Assembly: GCF_000720455.1 (NCBI RefSeq)
Contig: NZ_JOAK01000007.1
Location: 1 to 64,000 of the forward strand
DNA from: Streptomyces virginiae
Lineage (GTDB): Bacteria; Actinomycetota; Actinomycetes; Streptomycetales; Streptomycetaceae
Direction of reading: 5' to 3'
Length of the DNA stretch: 64,000 bases
Both the position numbers and the translations under genes were made by a program. The notes below the pieces were generated by a model that was not told where the DNA came from, did not search any database, and saw only the letters and a program-made list of their open reading frames with translations. Positions 18,952 through 26,952 of this stretch are shown in pieces (within the stretch, counting starts at the first letter, position 1; the number at the start of each line of letters is the position of its first letter).

Positions 18952-19773
18952 TCACGGGGAGGTGAGGAGCTCCCCGTCGACGACGGTGACGGCGTGCCCG
19001 GTCAGCAGGGTGCGGTCGCCCGCCAGGGTCACCCGTACCAGCCCCTGCCGGGCGCCGCCCTGGAGGCCGGTCAGTTCGGTGCGGCCCAGGCGCTGCGCCC
19101 AGAACGGCGCGAGCGCGGTGTGGGCGCTGCCGGTGACCGGGTCCTCGTCGATCCCGAAGGCGGGGAAGAAGCCGCGGGAGACGAAGTCGTACCCGCGGGA
19201 GGGGTCCTCGGCCGCGGCGGTGACGATCACCCCCCGCTTGGCGAAGGCGCGCAGGGCGCCGTGGTCCGGCTCCAGCTCGCGGACGGTCTTCTCGTCGGCG
19301 AGTTCGATGACGAGGTCGCCGATGTGCGCGGCGGTGTCGTGGACGGAGAGGATCGGCGCTCCGCCGAGCGCGTGGTCCACGGCGGGCGGCGCCGGGACCG
19401 GGGTCAGCGAGGACGTCGGGAAGTCCATCGTGATCGTGCCGTCCGCGGCGGTCTCAGCCGTGAGGACGCCGCAGCGGGCGGAGAAGCGGATCAGCCCCTC
19501 GGCGAGGCCGGCGGTGGCCAGCACGTGCGCCGTGGCGAGCGTGGCGTGACCGCACATGTCGACCTCGGCGGCCGGGGTGAACCAGCGCAGCGCCCAGTCG
19601 GCGTCCCCGCCGGGCGGCAGGGGGTGGGCGAAGGCGGTCTCGGAGAGGTTCACCTCGGACGCCACCTGCTGGAGCCAGGCGTCCGGGGGGAATCCGCCCT
19701 CGAGGAGCAGGACTCCGGCGGGGTTGCCGTGGAAGGGGCGGTCGGTGAAGGCGTCGACGATTCGGATGCGCAT
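18952..19773 (-). CDS. PhzF family isomerase-like protein
   Basis: 273 residues, the standard two-lobed PhzF/diaminopimelate-epimerase fold. The catalytic glutamate is in NLSETAF (about residue 46). MCGHATLATAHVL and DEDPVTGSAHTALAPFW are the two glycine-rich phosphate/substrate loops. No phenazine genes are nearby, so it is a general PhzF-like isomerase of unknown substrate. The start at 19773 coincides with a predicted leaderless transcription start; no Shine-Dalgarno. Divergent from the PadR gene, whose product may control it. Confidence 0.85.
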   Translation of the reverse strand: MRIRIVDAFTDRPFHGNPAGVLLLEGGFPPDAWLQQVASEVNLSETAFAHPLPPGGDADWALRWFTPAAEVDMCGHATLATAHVLATAGLAEGLIRFSARCGVLTAETAADGTITMDFPTSSLTPVPAPPAVDHALGGAPILSVHDTAAHIGDLVIELADEKTVRELEPDHGALRAFAKRGVIVTAAAEDPSRGYDFVSRGFFPAFGIDEDPVTGSAHTALAPFWAQRLGRTELTGLQGGARQGLVRVTLAGDRTLLTGHAVTVVDGELLTSP

Positions 19774-19779
19774 GGACCG

Positions 19780-19809
19780 ACGGTAGGACCGTTTCTTGAT
19801 CGTCGACAA
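19780..19809 (-). promoter_or_regulatory. Leaderless promoter of phzF-like gene
   Basis: On the minus strand, TTGTCG (19809-19804), 18-base spacer, TACCGT (19785-19780), then six bases to the ATG at 19773. Transcription is predicted to begin on the ATG. Confidence 0.6.
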
Positions 19810-19862
19810 AGGCCAATCCGGGGTGACTGGCCTTGTTCGAGACTGTTCGGTGAAATAGTTTC

Positions 19863-19901
19863 CGATATATCGTTGACGCATCGCGATCGCTCATCGATAG
19901 T
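19863..19901 (+). promoter_or_regulatory. padR promoter with overlapping palindromes (putative autoregulatory operator)
   Basis: TTGACG (19873-19878), 17 bases, GATAGT (19896-19901). The perfect palindrome CGATATATCG (19863-19872) abuts the -35. TATCG at its right end forms an inverted pair with CGATA at 19895-19899, bracketing the spacer, which itself contains GCGATCGC. The layout fits a repressor that blocks its own promoter. Confidence 0.55.
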
Positions 19902-19956
19902 GGATGCATCGGAGCACCGATGAAACGGACACGAGAGTGACGAGAGGAGCGCAGGC

Positions 19957-20580
19957 ATGCGTTCACACGGACAGCACGGACAGCACGGCCACGGGCACGA
20001 CCACGGACGGGGCCACGGCCACTGCGGGCCGGACCGTCGGGAGGGATTCCAGGGATTCCGCGCGGCCTTCGGCCCGTTCGGACCGCCCTTCGGCGCGGGG
20101 CCCTTCGGGGGTCGAGGCGGCCGCGGCGGACCGCGGGGGCGGGCCCGGCGGGGTGACGTACGCGCCTCGATCCTGGCGCTGCTCGCCGACCGGCCCATGC
20201 ACGGCTACGAGATGATCCAGGAGATCGGCGAGCGCAGCGGCGGGGCTTGGAAGCCCAGCCCGGGCTCGGTCTACCCGACCCTGAGCCTGCTGGAGGACGA
20301 GGGGCTCATCAGCAGCGAGAGCGAGGGCGGCAAGAAGCTGTTCACGCTCACCGAGGCGGGCCGCGCCGAGGCGGAAGCCGGACCGGACGCCCCCTGGGCC
20401 GACGCCGGGCGGGGCTTCGACTTCGAGGCGATGCACGAGGTCCGGCAGGCCGGCGCGGGCCTGATGGAGGCCTTCGGACAGGTCTTCAGGACCGGCTCGC
20501 CGGAGCAGCGGGATAAGGCGCTCGCAGTGCTCAACGACGCCCGCAAGAAGCTCTACCTGATCCTGGCCGACGAGCACTGA
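19957..20580 (+). CDS. PadR family transcriptional regulator with His-rich N-terminus
   Basis: 207 residues. Residues 1-70 are an unusual extension: eight or more histidines as HG repeats (QHGQHGHGHDHGRGHGHC), then a Gly/Phe/Pro-rich stretch. A canonical PadR winged helix follows (about 70-130; ASILALLADRPMHGYEMIQEI, GSVYPTLSLLEDEGLI, GGKKLFTLTEAG). The C-terminal helices mediate dimerisation. It is likely a repressor of itself and perhaps of the divergent phzF-like gene. The His/Cys run could bind metal. The ATG follows GAGAGGAG-type purine-rich sequence. Confidence 0.9.
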   Translation: MRSHGQHGQHGHGHDHGRGHGHCGPDRREGFQGFRAAFGPFGPPFGAGPFGGRGGRGGPRGRARRGDVRASILALLADRPMHGYEMIQEIGERSGGAWKPSPGSVYPTLSLLEDEGLISSESEGGKKLFTLTEAGRAEAEAGPDAPWADAGRGFDFEAMHEVRQAGAGLMEAFGQVFRTGSPEQRDKALAVLNDARKKLYLILADEH

Positions 20581-20617
20581 GCCCGGACGGCCCCCGTACG
20601 GGTGGGCGCGGGTGTGG

Positions 20618-21046
20618 TCAGGCGACCAGGCCGGCGAGCTTGCGCAGCGATTCGTTCAGCGCGGCGGTGGCCGAGTCCTTCAGCTTGCCCGCCATCAGGG
20701 AGACGGCCGCCCCGGTGAACTCGCCGTCGATGCGGACGGTGGTGGCGCCGCCGTCGGGGGTCAGCGTGTAGCGGGTCAGGACGGCGACGCCCATCGGGCC
20801 CTTGCCGGTGATGGCGAAGAGGCGTTCGTCCTCCAGCTCGGAGACGGTCCACACGACCTCGGCCGGGAAGCCCATCATCTTCATGTTCTCGGCGAAGGTC
20901 GATCCGACGGCCAGGGTCCGGGGGCCGCCCTGCGGGAAGTTCGTGTGGGTCATGCTCCACTGCCCGTACGCGTCCCAGTCCGTCAGCTGGGACCAGAGCT
21001 TCGCGGCGGGCGCCTCGATGCGTGATTCCGCGGTGACTTCGGCCAT
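20618..21046 (-). CDS. SRPBCC family protein (polyketide cyclase/dehydrase-like)
   Basis: 142 residues spanning one START/Bet v1-like fold: VTAESRIEAPAAKLWSQLTDWDAYGQW at the start and a C-terminal amphipathic helix (SLMAGKLKDSATAALNESLRKLAGL). This type binds hydrophobic ligands; no specific substrate can be named. AAGGGGTGG precedes the ATG. Convergent with padR (37 bp gap) and divergent from the EamA gene. Confidence 0.85.
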   Translation of the reverse strand: MAEVTAESRIEAPAAKLWSQLTDWDAYGQWSMTHTNFPQGGPRTLAVGSTFAENMKMMGFPAEVVWTVSELEDERLFAITGKGPMGVAVLTRYTLTPDGGATTVRIDGEFTGAAVSLMAGKLKDSATAALNESLRKLAGLVA

Positions 21047-21193
21047 GCGACCACCCCTTCTCGTCGGATACGTGCGCGGAAGGTAGCCCCGGCGGCCGGA
21101 ACATTCAATACTGACGACCTGTCAGATCTGGTGGGGGTCCGGGGGTGCTCCGAGGGACGTGATCTCAGGTGTGTCTCAACAGGTGTCACCGCA

Positions 21194-21222
21194 GTGACGC
21201 TCCTGACCGGTCCTGTCATGAT
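21194..21222 (+). promoter_or_regulatory. Leaderless promoter of the first EamA gene
   Basis: GTGACG (21194-21199), 17-base spacer, CATGAT (21217-21222), then six bases to the ATG at 21229, which would be the first transcribed base. Confidence 0.45.
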
Positions 21223-21228
21223 GGCCGG

Positions 21229-22185
21229 ATGCAAGCGTCAGGGAAAAACGCCGGACTGGGCCTCGCCCTCGTCTCGGCGTTCGCGTTCGGTGGTTCCGGA
21301 GTGGCTGCGAAGCCGCTGATCGAGGCGGGTCTGGACCCCCTCCACATGGTCTGGCTCAGGGTGGCCGGCGCAGCGCTGGTGCTGTCCCCGCTGGCCTGGC
21401 GCCATCGCGACCTCCTCCTGCGCAGGCCCGCGCTGCTCGCCGGCTTCGGTCTGGTGGCCGTCGCCGGTGTGCAGGCCTTCTACTTCGCCTCCCTGTCCCG
21501 GATCCCGGTCGGCGTGGCCCTGCTGCTGGAGTACTTGGGCCCGGCGCTGCTGCTCGGTTACATCCGCTTCGTGCAGCGCAAGCCCGTGACGCGGGGGGCC
21601 GCCGCGGGCGCGGCCGTGGCCGTCGTCGGCCTGGCCTGCGTGGTCGAGATCTGGGCCGGGCTGAGCCTGGACCTGCTCGGCGTGCTCTTCGGTCTCGCGG
21701 CGGCCTGCTGCCAGGCCTTCTACTTCGTCTTCGCCGACCAGGGCGCCGACGGCGAGGACGCCCCCGACCCGCTCGGGGTGATCGCCTACGGGATGCTCAT
21801 CGGCGCCCTGGTGATGACGGTGATCGCCCGGCCGTGGGAGATCGACTGGCAGGTGCTGGGCGGCGATGCCTCGGTGGGCGGCACCATGGTGGCCGCGCCG
21901 GTGCTGCTCGGCTGGGTCGTGCTTGTCGCGACCGTCTTCGCGTACGTCACCGGTGTGGTCTCCGTGCGCAGGCTCTCGCCCCAGGTCGCGGGCGTGGTGG
22001 CCTTCCTGGAGGCCGTCGTGGCCACCGTGCTGGCCTGGATCCTGCTCGGCGAGCACCTCTCGACCTGGCAGATCGTCGGAGGGGCGCTGGTGCTGGGCGG
22101 TGCGTTCATCGCGCAGTCCTCCCGGCCGGCCCCGCAGCCCGCGGCCGAACCGGCTCCGGTGGACCGCGAACCGACGAGGGCCTAG
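21229..22185 (+). CDS. EamA/DMT family transporter (1)
   Basis: 318 residues with ten predicted membrane helices in two homologous five-helix halves, each an EamA domain (GVAAKPLIEAGLDPLHMVWLR and the C-terminal PQVAGVVAFLEAVVATVLAWILLGE). This family exports amino acids or metabolites such as threonine/homoserine. The hydrophilic tail is Pro/Ala-rich. The start is placed at the ATG at 21229, which coincides with a predicted leaderless start; an upstream frame to 21169 has no support. The next EamA gene follows 159 bp downstream after a short leader ORF. Confidence 0.88.
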   Translation: MQASGKNAGLGLALVSAFAFGGSGVAAKPLIEAGLDPLHMVWLRVAGAALVLSPLAWRHRDLLLRRPALLAGFGLVAVAGVQAFYFASLSRIPVGVALLLEYLGPALLLGYIRFVQRKPVTRGAAAGAAVAVVGLACVVEIWAGLSLDLLGVLFGLAAACCQAFYFVFADQGADGEDAPDPLGVIAYGMLIGALVMTVIARPWEIDWQVLGGDASVGGTMVAAPVLLGWVVLVATVFAYVTGVVSVRRLSPQVAGVVAFLEAVVATVLAWILLGEHLSTWQIVGGALVLGGAFIAQSSRPAPQPAAEPAPVDREPTRA

Positions 22186-22195
22186 GGTGACCGGC

Positions 22196-22231
22196 ATGCA
22201 TTCGACCGTGCTTCCGCCTCCCGCGTCCTAG
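22196..22231 (+). CDS. Possible 11-residue leader peptide upstream of the second EamA gene
   Basis: ATG-to-TAG ORF encoding MHSTVLPPPAS. It starts seven bases after TAGGGT (22183-22188), a good -10, so the message would be leaderless. The peptide contains a Pro-Pro-Pro ribosome-stalling motif. The ORF is followed by a 9-bp hairpin (22259-22277) before the transporter start at 22345. The arrangement is like a translation-dependent attenuator. Too short to judge by codon use; low confidence. Confidence 0.3.
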   Translation: MHSTVLPPPAS

Positions 22232-22258
22232 CGGGCGGCGCCCCACGATGACGGCCAG

Positions 22259-22277
22259 GCCCGGGGAGTCCCCGGGC
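22259..22277 (+). terminator. Hairpin between leader ORF and second EamA gene
   Basis: GCCCGGGGA (22259-22267) pairs perfectly with TCCCCGGGC (22269-22277). Possible attenuator stem; no T tail. Confidence 0.4.
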
Positions 22278-22344
22278 GGGCCGGTGCTGCCCGCGAAGCG
22301 ATGACCGGATCCACTCATCCTTCACGCACGCACGGAGAACACAC

Positions 22345-23340
22345 GTGTCGAACCATTCGCCCGCTGCCGGGCGCAGTCTGCTGTACCTCGTCGTCGCCGG
22401 AGCCGCCTGGGGCACCGCCGGGGCGGCCGCCTCCCTCCTCTTCCTGGCCAGTGACCTCGGCCCCCTCGCCCTGTCGTTCTGGCGGTGCGCGGGCGGGCTC
22501 GTGGTGCTGCTCGGGGTGCTCGCCGTCCGGCGCAGCCGCCCCGGGCGGGCTCGGGCTTCCGCGGTCTCGCAGTCCGCGGGCTCCCTCATCGTGACCGGAC
22601 TGCTGTTCACCGTCTTCCAGGCCGCCTACTTCGCCGCCGTGCGCGAGACCGGGCTGGCCGTGGGCACCGTCGTCACCCTCGGCGCCGGACCCGTGCTCAT
22701 CGCGCTCGGCGCGCGCTCCTGGATGGGCGAACGCCTCGGCCGCGGCGGCGTGGTCGCCGTCGTGGGTGCGCTCGGCGGGCTCGCCGTCCTGGTCCTGGGC
22801 AGCGGGGGCGCCGAGGTGCGCCCGATCGGCGTCGGCTGGGCGCTGCTGTCGGCGGCCGGGTACGCGGGGATGACCCTGCGGGCCCGCCGGCTCGGGCGGC
22901 TCGGCGCGGGCGGGGACCCGCTGGTGACCACCGCCTGGTCCGTCGCGGTGGGCGCGGTCTGCCTGCTGCCCCTCGCCGCGGCGGAAGGGCTGCTGCCGCA
23001 CACCGCCGAACTGGGGCGGGTGCTCTGGCTGCTGCTGTACGTCGCCACCGTGCCGACGGCGCTGGCGTACGCGCTCTACTTCACCGGCGCCGCGGCCGTC
23101 CGTGCCGCGACCGTGTCGGTGATCATGCTGATCGAGCCGGTGAGCGCGGCGGCGATCGCCGTCCTCGTGCTCGGGGAGCGGCTGACCGGCGCCGTGGTGC
23201 TGGGCACCGTACTGCTCCTGGCGGCGGTCGGTGCGCTGATCACCGCCGAGTCCCGCCGTCCGGCGGGCCGGCCCGCGGGGCCGGCCGAGCCCACCGGACC
23301 CGCCGCCGGGCGGCCGGTTCCTCAGAGCGCGGTGAGGTAG
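22345..23340 (+). CDS. EamA/DMT family transporter (2)
   Basis: 331 residues, ten hydrophobic helices, two EamA halves ([16 protein letters not shown] near the start, and [24 protein letters not shown] near the C-terminus, the typical EP/GE motif region). The tail is rich in Pro/Gly/Ala. Probable exporter of an amino acid-like compound. GTG start preceded by CGGAG. It overlaps the 3' end of the convergent flavin-barrel gene by 19 bp. A leader peptide and hairpin upstream suggest transcription attenuation (inference). Confidence 0.88.
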   Translation: MSNHSPAAGRSLLYLVVAGAAWGTAGAAASLLFLASDLGPLALSFWRCAGGLVVLLGVLAVRRSRPGRARASAVSQSAGSLIVTGLLFTVFQAAYFAAVRETGLAVGTVVTLGAGPVLIALGARSWMGERLGRGGVVAVVGALGGLAVLVLGSGGAEVRPIGVGWALLSAAGYAGMTLRARRLGRLGAGGDPLVTTAWSVAVGAVCLLPLAAAEGLLPHTAELGRVLWLLLYVATVPTALAYALYFTGAAAVRAATVSVIMLIEPVSAAAIAVLVLGERLTGAVVLGTVLLLAAVGALITAESRRPAGRPAGPAEPTGPAAGRPVPQSAVR

Positions 23341-24020
23341 TCCGGGACGGCGATGCCGGGGTCCAGGTCCGCGGCGGGCACGGGGGTCCCGTACACCCTG
23401 CCGACCGGGACCACGCCCGCCCAGTGCGGCAGGCCCAGGTCCTCGGCGTCGTCGTTCGACGGTCCGGTACGGAGCTTCGCGGACACTTCGTCCAGGTCCA
23501 CCCGGATCACCGCGGTGGCGGCGAGCTCCTTGGCGTTGGCCGGGCGTACGTCACCGGAGCGGCCCGGGGCGACGGCGTCGATCATGGCGTCCAGCGCCGT
23601 CCGGCACTCGTCCTCGTCGGTCACCTGGCGGGCGGTGCCGTGGACGACCACCGAGCGGTAGTTGAGCGAGTGGTGGAAGGCCGAGCGCGCCAGCACCAGG
23701 CCGTCGACGTGGGTGACGGTGACGCACACGGGCAGGCCCGGGTCGGTGCGGCCGGCCGCGAGCAGCGGGCGGGATCCGGTGGAGCCGTGCATGTAGAGCG
23801 CTTCCCCGACCCGGGCGAACAGCGTCGGCAGGACCACCGGCGCGCCGTCGCGGACGAAGCCGAGGTGGCAGATGTAGGCCTCGTCGAGTATCGCGTGCAC
23901 CGTGTCGCGGTCGTAGCGCGCCCGCTCGCGGGAGCGGGTGGGGACCGTGCGGTCGGTGGGCTCGTAAGCACCGGTCGTCCCGGTGCTCTGCGTCGTCTCC
24001 GTGGCAGGCGTGGCGGTCAT
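23322..24020 (-). CDS. Pyridoxamine 5'-phosphate oxidase-like FMN-binding split-barrel protein
   Basis: 232 residues. The N-terminal 40 residues are Thr-rich and probably disordered. A split barrel follows ([63 protein letters not shown]), of the group that includes NimA-type nitroimidazole reductases. Probably binds FMN (or F420) and reduces an unknown compound. GGAG lies 8 bases before the ATG. Divergent from a MocR regulator only 37 bp away, sharing overlapping -10 boxes and one palindrome, so it is almost certainly the regulator's target. Confidence 0.85.
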   Translation of the reverse strand: MTATPATETTQSTGTTGAYEPTDRTVPTRSRERARYDRDTVHAILDEAYICHLGFVRDGAPVVLPTLFARVGEALYMHGSTGSRPLLAAGRTDPGLPVCVTVTHVDGLVLARSAFHHSLNYRSVVVHGTARQVTDEDECRTALDAMIDAVAPGRSGDVRPANAKELAATAVIRVDLDEVSAKLRTGPSNDDAEDLGLPHWAGVVPVGRVYGTPVPAADLDPGIAVPDYLTAL

Positions 24021-24034
24021 GGTGCAGACTCCAT

Positions 24035-24052
24035 TGCACTAGTGCATAATAT
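24035..24052. promoter_or_regulatory. Shared divergent promoter with 12-bp palindromic operator
   Basis: The perfect palindrome TGCACTAGTGCA (24035-24046) abuts TAATAT (24047-24052), a -10 for the plus-strand GTG at 24058. TATTAT on the minus strand (24051-24046) is a -10 for the gene starting at 24020. A protein bound here would block both promoters. Confidence 0.65.
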
Positions 24053-24057
24053 GGTTT

Positions 24058-25392
24058 GTGCTAGGAGAGTATCGGATTACAGGGCGCCGCACATCTGAAA
24101 TCGCGGCCAGTGTCGAAGCGGGCGTGGCATCGGGGGAGCTGCCGCCCGGATCGCTGCTGCCGCCGATGCGGGAGCTGGCGGGTGTGCTGGGCGTCAACCC
24201 CAACACCGTGGCGGCCGCCTACAGGACACTGCGCGAGCGCGGGGTCATCGAAACGGACGGGCGGCGCGGGAGCCGGGTGCGCTCGCGCCCGTCGAGCACC
24301 CCGCGGGACGCGCTGCGGATGGCGGTGCCGGCCGGCGTACGGGACATCGCGCAGGGCAATCCGGACGTGTCGCTGCTCCCGCCGCTCGGCGGGGCGCTGG
24401 CGGCCGCCGCCGGCCGCCACGAGCGGGAGCCCACCCTCTACGGGGCGGACCCGGTCGCGCCCGACCTGGCGCGGATCGCCCGCGCCGACTTCGACGCCGA
24501 CGGGGTACCGCCCGGGCCGGTCGCGGTGACCTCGGGTGCGCTGGACGCGATCGAACGGGTCCTGACCGCCCACCTGAGGCCCGGGGACGCGGTGGCGGTC
24601 GAGGACCCGGGCTGGGGCGGCGCGCTCGACCTGATCCCCGCACTCGGGCTGCGGACACTGCCGGTGGCGGTGGACGACGACGGCCCCCGGGCCGACGCCG
24701 TCGCCCGGGCCCTCGACGCCGGGGCGCGCGCACTGGTGGTCACCTCGCGGGCGCAGAACCCGACCGGCGCGGCGGTGAGCGCGCAGCGGGCGGCCGAGCT
24801 GCGCGAACTGCTCGCGCGGCACCCCGGGGTGCTGCTCGTCGAGGACGACCACGGAAACGGGATCGTCGACCTGCCGTTGCACCCGCTGGGCGGGGTGACC
24901 CGGCACTGGGTGCTGATCCGGTCCACGGCCAAGGCGTACGGGCCGGACCTGCGGCTCGCCGTGATGACGGGCGACGAGGTGACCCTGGACCGGGTCCGCG
25001 GACGCCAGCGGCTGGGCCCGGGGTGGGTGAGCCGGCTGCTCCAGTACGCGGTGGCGGAGCTGTGGACCTCGCACGCCGTGGACCGGGCGGCGGTCGCGCG
25101 GGCCTACGCGGAGCGGCGGGACGCGCTCGTGGAGGCCCTGCGGGAGCGGGGGGTACGGGCGCACGGGCGGAGCGGGCTGAACGTGTGGGTGCCGGTGGCC
25201 GACGAGACGGTGGTGGTCACGAGGCTGCTCGCCGCGGGGTGGGGGGTGGCCGCCGGGGCCGTCTTCCGGGTCGAGGCGGGACCGGGGGTGCGGCTGACGG
25301 TGTCCCAGCTGGAGGTCGCGGAGGTACCGGTGCTGGCCGACGCCGTGGCCGCGGCGGTCCGGCCGGGCGTGGCGGGCGGACGCGGCGACTGA
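24058..25392 (+). CDS. MocR-type regulator (GntR helix-turn-helix plus aminotransferase domain)
   Basis: 444 residues. Residues 1-75 are a GntR winged helix (RTSEIAASVEAGVASGELPPGS, LGVNPNTVAAAYRTLRERGVIE). The rest is a fold-type-I aminotransferase domain. The usual PLP lysine region reads LIRSTAKAYGPDLRLAVM (Ser-Thr-Ala-Lys), so lysine is retained, as in PLP-sensing PdxR/GabR. GTG start is at a predicted leaderless position. Its target is inferred to be the divergent split-barrel flavoprotein gene. The gene ends before a strong terminator hairpin. Confidence 0.88.
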   Translation: MLGEYRITGRRTSEIAASVEAGVASGELPPGSLLPPMRELAGVLGVNPNTVAAAYRTLRERGVIETDGRRGSRVRSRPSSTPRDALRMAVPAGVRDIAQGNPDVSLLPPLGGALAAAAGRHEREPTLYGADPVAPDLARIARADFDADGVPPGPVAVTSGALDAIERVLTAHLRPGDAVAVEDPGWGGALDLIPALGLRTLPVAVDDDGPRADAVARALDAGARALVVTSRAQNPTGAAVSAQRAAELRELLARHPGVLLVEDDHGNGIVDLPLHPLGGVTRHWVLIRSTAKAYGPDLRLAVMTGDEVTLDRVRGRQRLGPGWVSRLLQYAVAELWTSHAVDRAAVARAYAERRDALVEALRERGVRAHGRSGLNVWVPVADETVVVTRLLAAGWGVAAGAVFRVEAGPGVRLTVSQLEVAEVPVLADAVAAAVRPGVAGGRGD

Positions 25393-25442
25393 CCGCGGGT
25401 CCCGTCCGCCGGCGCGCCGGGTGCGCCCCGGGGAGCCGCGCG

Positions 25443-25486
25443 GCGCCGGCCCGGTGGTCCTGCCGACGGGACCACCGGGCCGGCGC
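25443..25486. terminator. Terminator hairpin between convergent mocR and small membrane protein gene
   Basis: An 18-bp perfect stem (25443-25460 / 25469-25486) with an 8-base loop, between two convergent genes. Confidence 0.75.
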
Positions 25487-25519
25487 GGCGGTCCCCTCCG
25501 TCGGCGCGGGGCGGACCGG

Positions 25520-25798
25520 TCAGGCGGCGAGTTCCAGCAGGCCCTTCACGGTGAGGGCGATTCCGCAGAGGGCCACCGCCGCGCCCAGGCACCGGAACAC
25601 CGTGCGGGACAGCGGCGACGGGCGCGTCATGAGGATCGGTGCCGGCTCCAGGCTGCCGCGGTCGAGCCTGTCCCGCAGCGCGTTGGCGTCGGCCCGCCGT
25701 TCCAGCGCCACCGCCGAGCCGCGGACGTCGAACGCCACCAGGGCGCCCCCCGTCGTCGAGATGAGGCCGCAGGCCAGGAGGAAGACGCCGATGCCCAT
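25520..25798 (-). CDS. Small hypothetical membrane protein
   Basis: 92 residues with two transmembrane helices (about 2-22 and 70-90) joined by a basic cytoplasmic or periplasmic loop (ERRADANALRDRLDRGSLEP). GGGGAG lies 8 bases before the ATG. No family recognised; the two-helix hairpin with a polar loop is common in Streptomyces membrane proteins. Alone between convergent mocR and the EamA gene. Confidence 0.65.
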   Translation of the reverse strand: MGIGVFLLACGLISTTGGALVAFDVRGSAVALERRADANALRDRLDRGSLEPAPILMTRPSPLSRTVFRCLGAAVALCGIALTVKGLLELAA

Positions 25799-25870
25799 GT
25801 AGTGCTCCCCGGGGAAGTGTGATCGTCAGAAGGTCCGTCCGGGACACTAGGGGACGGTCCCCGGCCTTCC

Positions 25871-26878
25871 TCAAGCAGGCTTGCGGGCCGCGGCGCGGGT
25901 CTGGGTGAGGGCGGCGCCCGCCAGGACGATCGCGGCGCCGACCGGGGTGTTCCAGTGCAGCTGCTCGCCGAGGACCAGCACGCCCGCCGTGGTGGCGATG
26001 ACGGGGATGAAGTAGGTGACCATCTGGGCGGTGGTCGGGCCGACCTCCGTCACCAGGCCGTACTGCATCTGCAGGGCCATGCCGGTGCCGAGGGCGCCCA
26101 ACGCGACCACCGACAGGGTCGGCCAGAGCGGGAACGAGGTCGGGGCCGAGGTGAACAGGGCGCTGACCAGCGCGAGCTGGAGGGTGGAGACCATGAGCTG
26201 GCCGCCGGTCAGGGCCACCGGGGAGCCGGGGGTGCCGGCCAGCGTACGGCGGACGTAGATCCAGCCGACCGGGTAGCAGAGCGAGGCCAGCAGGGCGAAC
26301 GCGGTGCCCTTGGCGTCGACGCCGGAGAAGCCGTTCCAGGCGCCGAGCACGGTCAGCACGCCGAGGAAGCCCAGGCCCAGGCCGGCGAAACGGCGGCGCG
26401 TCGGGCGGTCCTCGGACAGGGCGACGAGCGACAGCGCCATGCCCCACAGGGGGGACGTGGCGTTGCAGATGCCGGCCAGGCTGGAGGGGATGCTCAGCTC
26501 CGCGTACGCGAAGAGGGAGAACGGCGCGGTGTTGAGCAGGAGCGCCGCCACGGTGAGGTGCCCCCAGGTGCGCAGGCCCCGGGGGAGCGGCTCACGGCGG
26601 ACCAGGAGCACGGCGAGGAGGGCGAGCGCACCGAACAGGACCCGGCCCAGGGCCACCTGGAAGGGTGCGAACGCCTCGGTGCCCACCTTGATCAGCAGGA
26701 AGCTGAAGCCCCAGATCACGGAGAGGATCGCGAACCGCACCCGCCAGTCGAGGAGGCCGCGCCGACGACTGGTCGTGGTCGTGGTCGTGGCCGCGGTCGG
26801 CGTGGTCGTGGCCGTCGCCGACGCCGTCGCCGGGGAAGAGGCCGCAAGGGTCGGCCGGGGGGTTGCGGGTGCGCTCAT
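25871..26878 (-). CDS. EamA/DMT family transporter (3)
   Basis: 335 residues from the ATG at 26878 (MSAPATPRP). The first 45 residues are Ala/Thr-rich with a run of six threonines, encoded by a GTC/GTG-like simple repeat on the plus strand, and are probably disordered. Ten transmembrane helices with two EamA domains follow (LSVIWGFSFLLIKVGTEAF; the second half ends with VLVLGEQLHWNTPVGAAIVLAGAALTQ). Likely metabolite exporter. Divergent from a LysR gene with 74 bp between, the classic regulator/target arrangement. Confidence 0.88.
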   Translation of the reverse strand: MSAPATPRPTLAASSPATASATATTTPTAATTTTTTSRRRGLLDWRVRFAILSVIWGFSFLLIKVGTEAFAPFQVALGRVLFGALALLAVLLVRREPLPRGLRTWGHLTVAALLLNTAPFSLFAYAELSIPSSLAGICNATSPLWGMALSLVALSEDRPTRRRFAGLGLGFLGVLTVLGAWNGFSGVDAKGTAFALLASLCYPVGWIYVRRTLAGTPGSPVALTGGQLMVSTLQLALVSALFTSAPTSFPLWPTLSVVALGALGTGMALQMQYGLVTEVGPTTAQMVTYFIPVIATTAGVLVLGEQLHWNTPVGAAIVLAGAALTQTRAAARKPA

Positions 26879-26952
26879 ACCCCTTACTGTGCTCGTATCA
26901 ACTTCGTAGGACAAGCGAGAGTTTCTCGGCGTGACGGCGTAGCATTGCTTAC

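Noticed and set aside
18952..19773. Phenazine biosynthesis locus
   Set aside because: Only a PhzF-fold protein is present; no other phz genes nearby.
22184..23340. Alternative plus-strand frames over the second EamA gene
   Set aside because: Arg-rich composition and overlap with a clear membrane protein; shadow frames.
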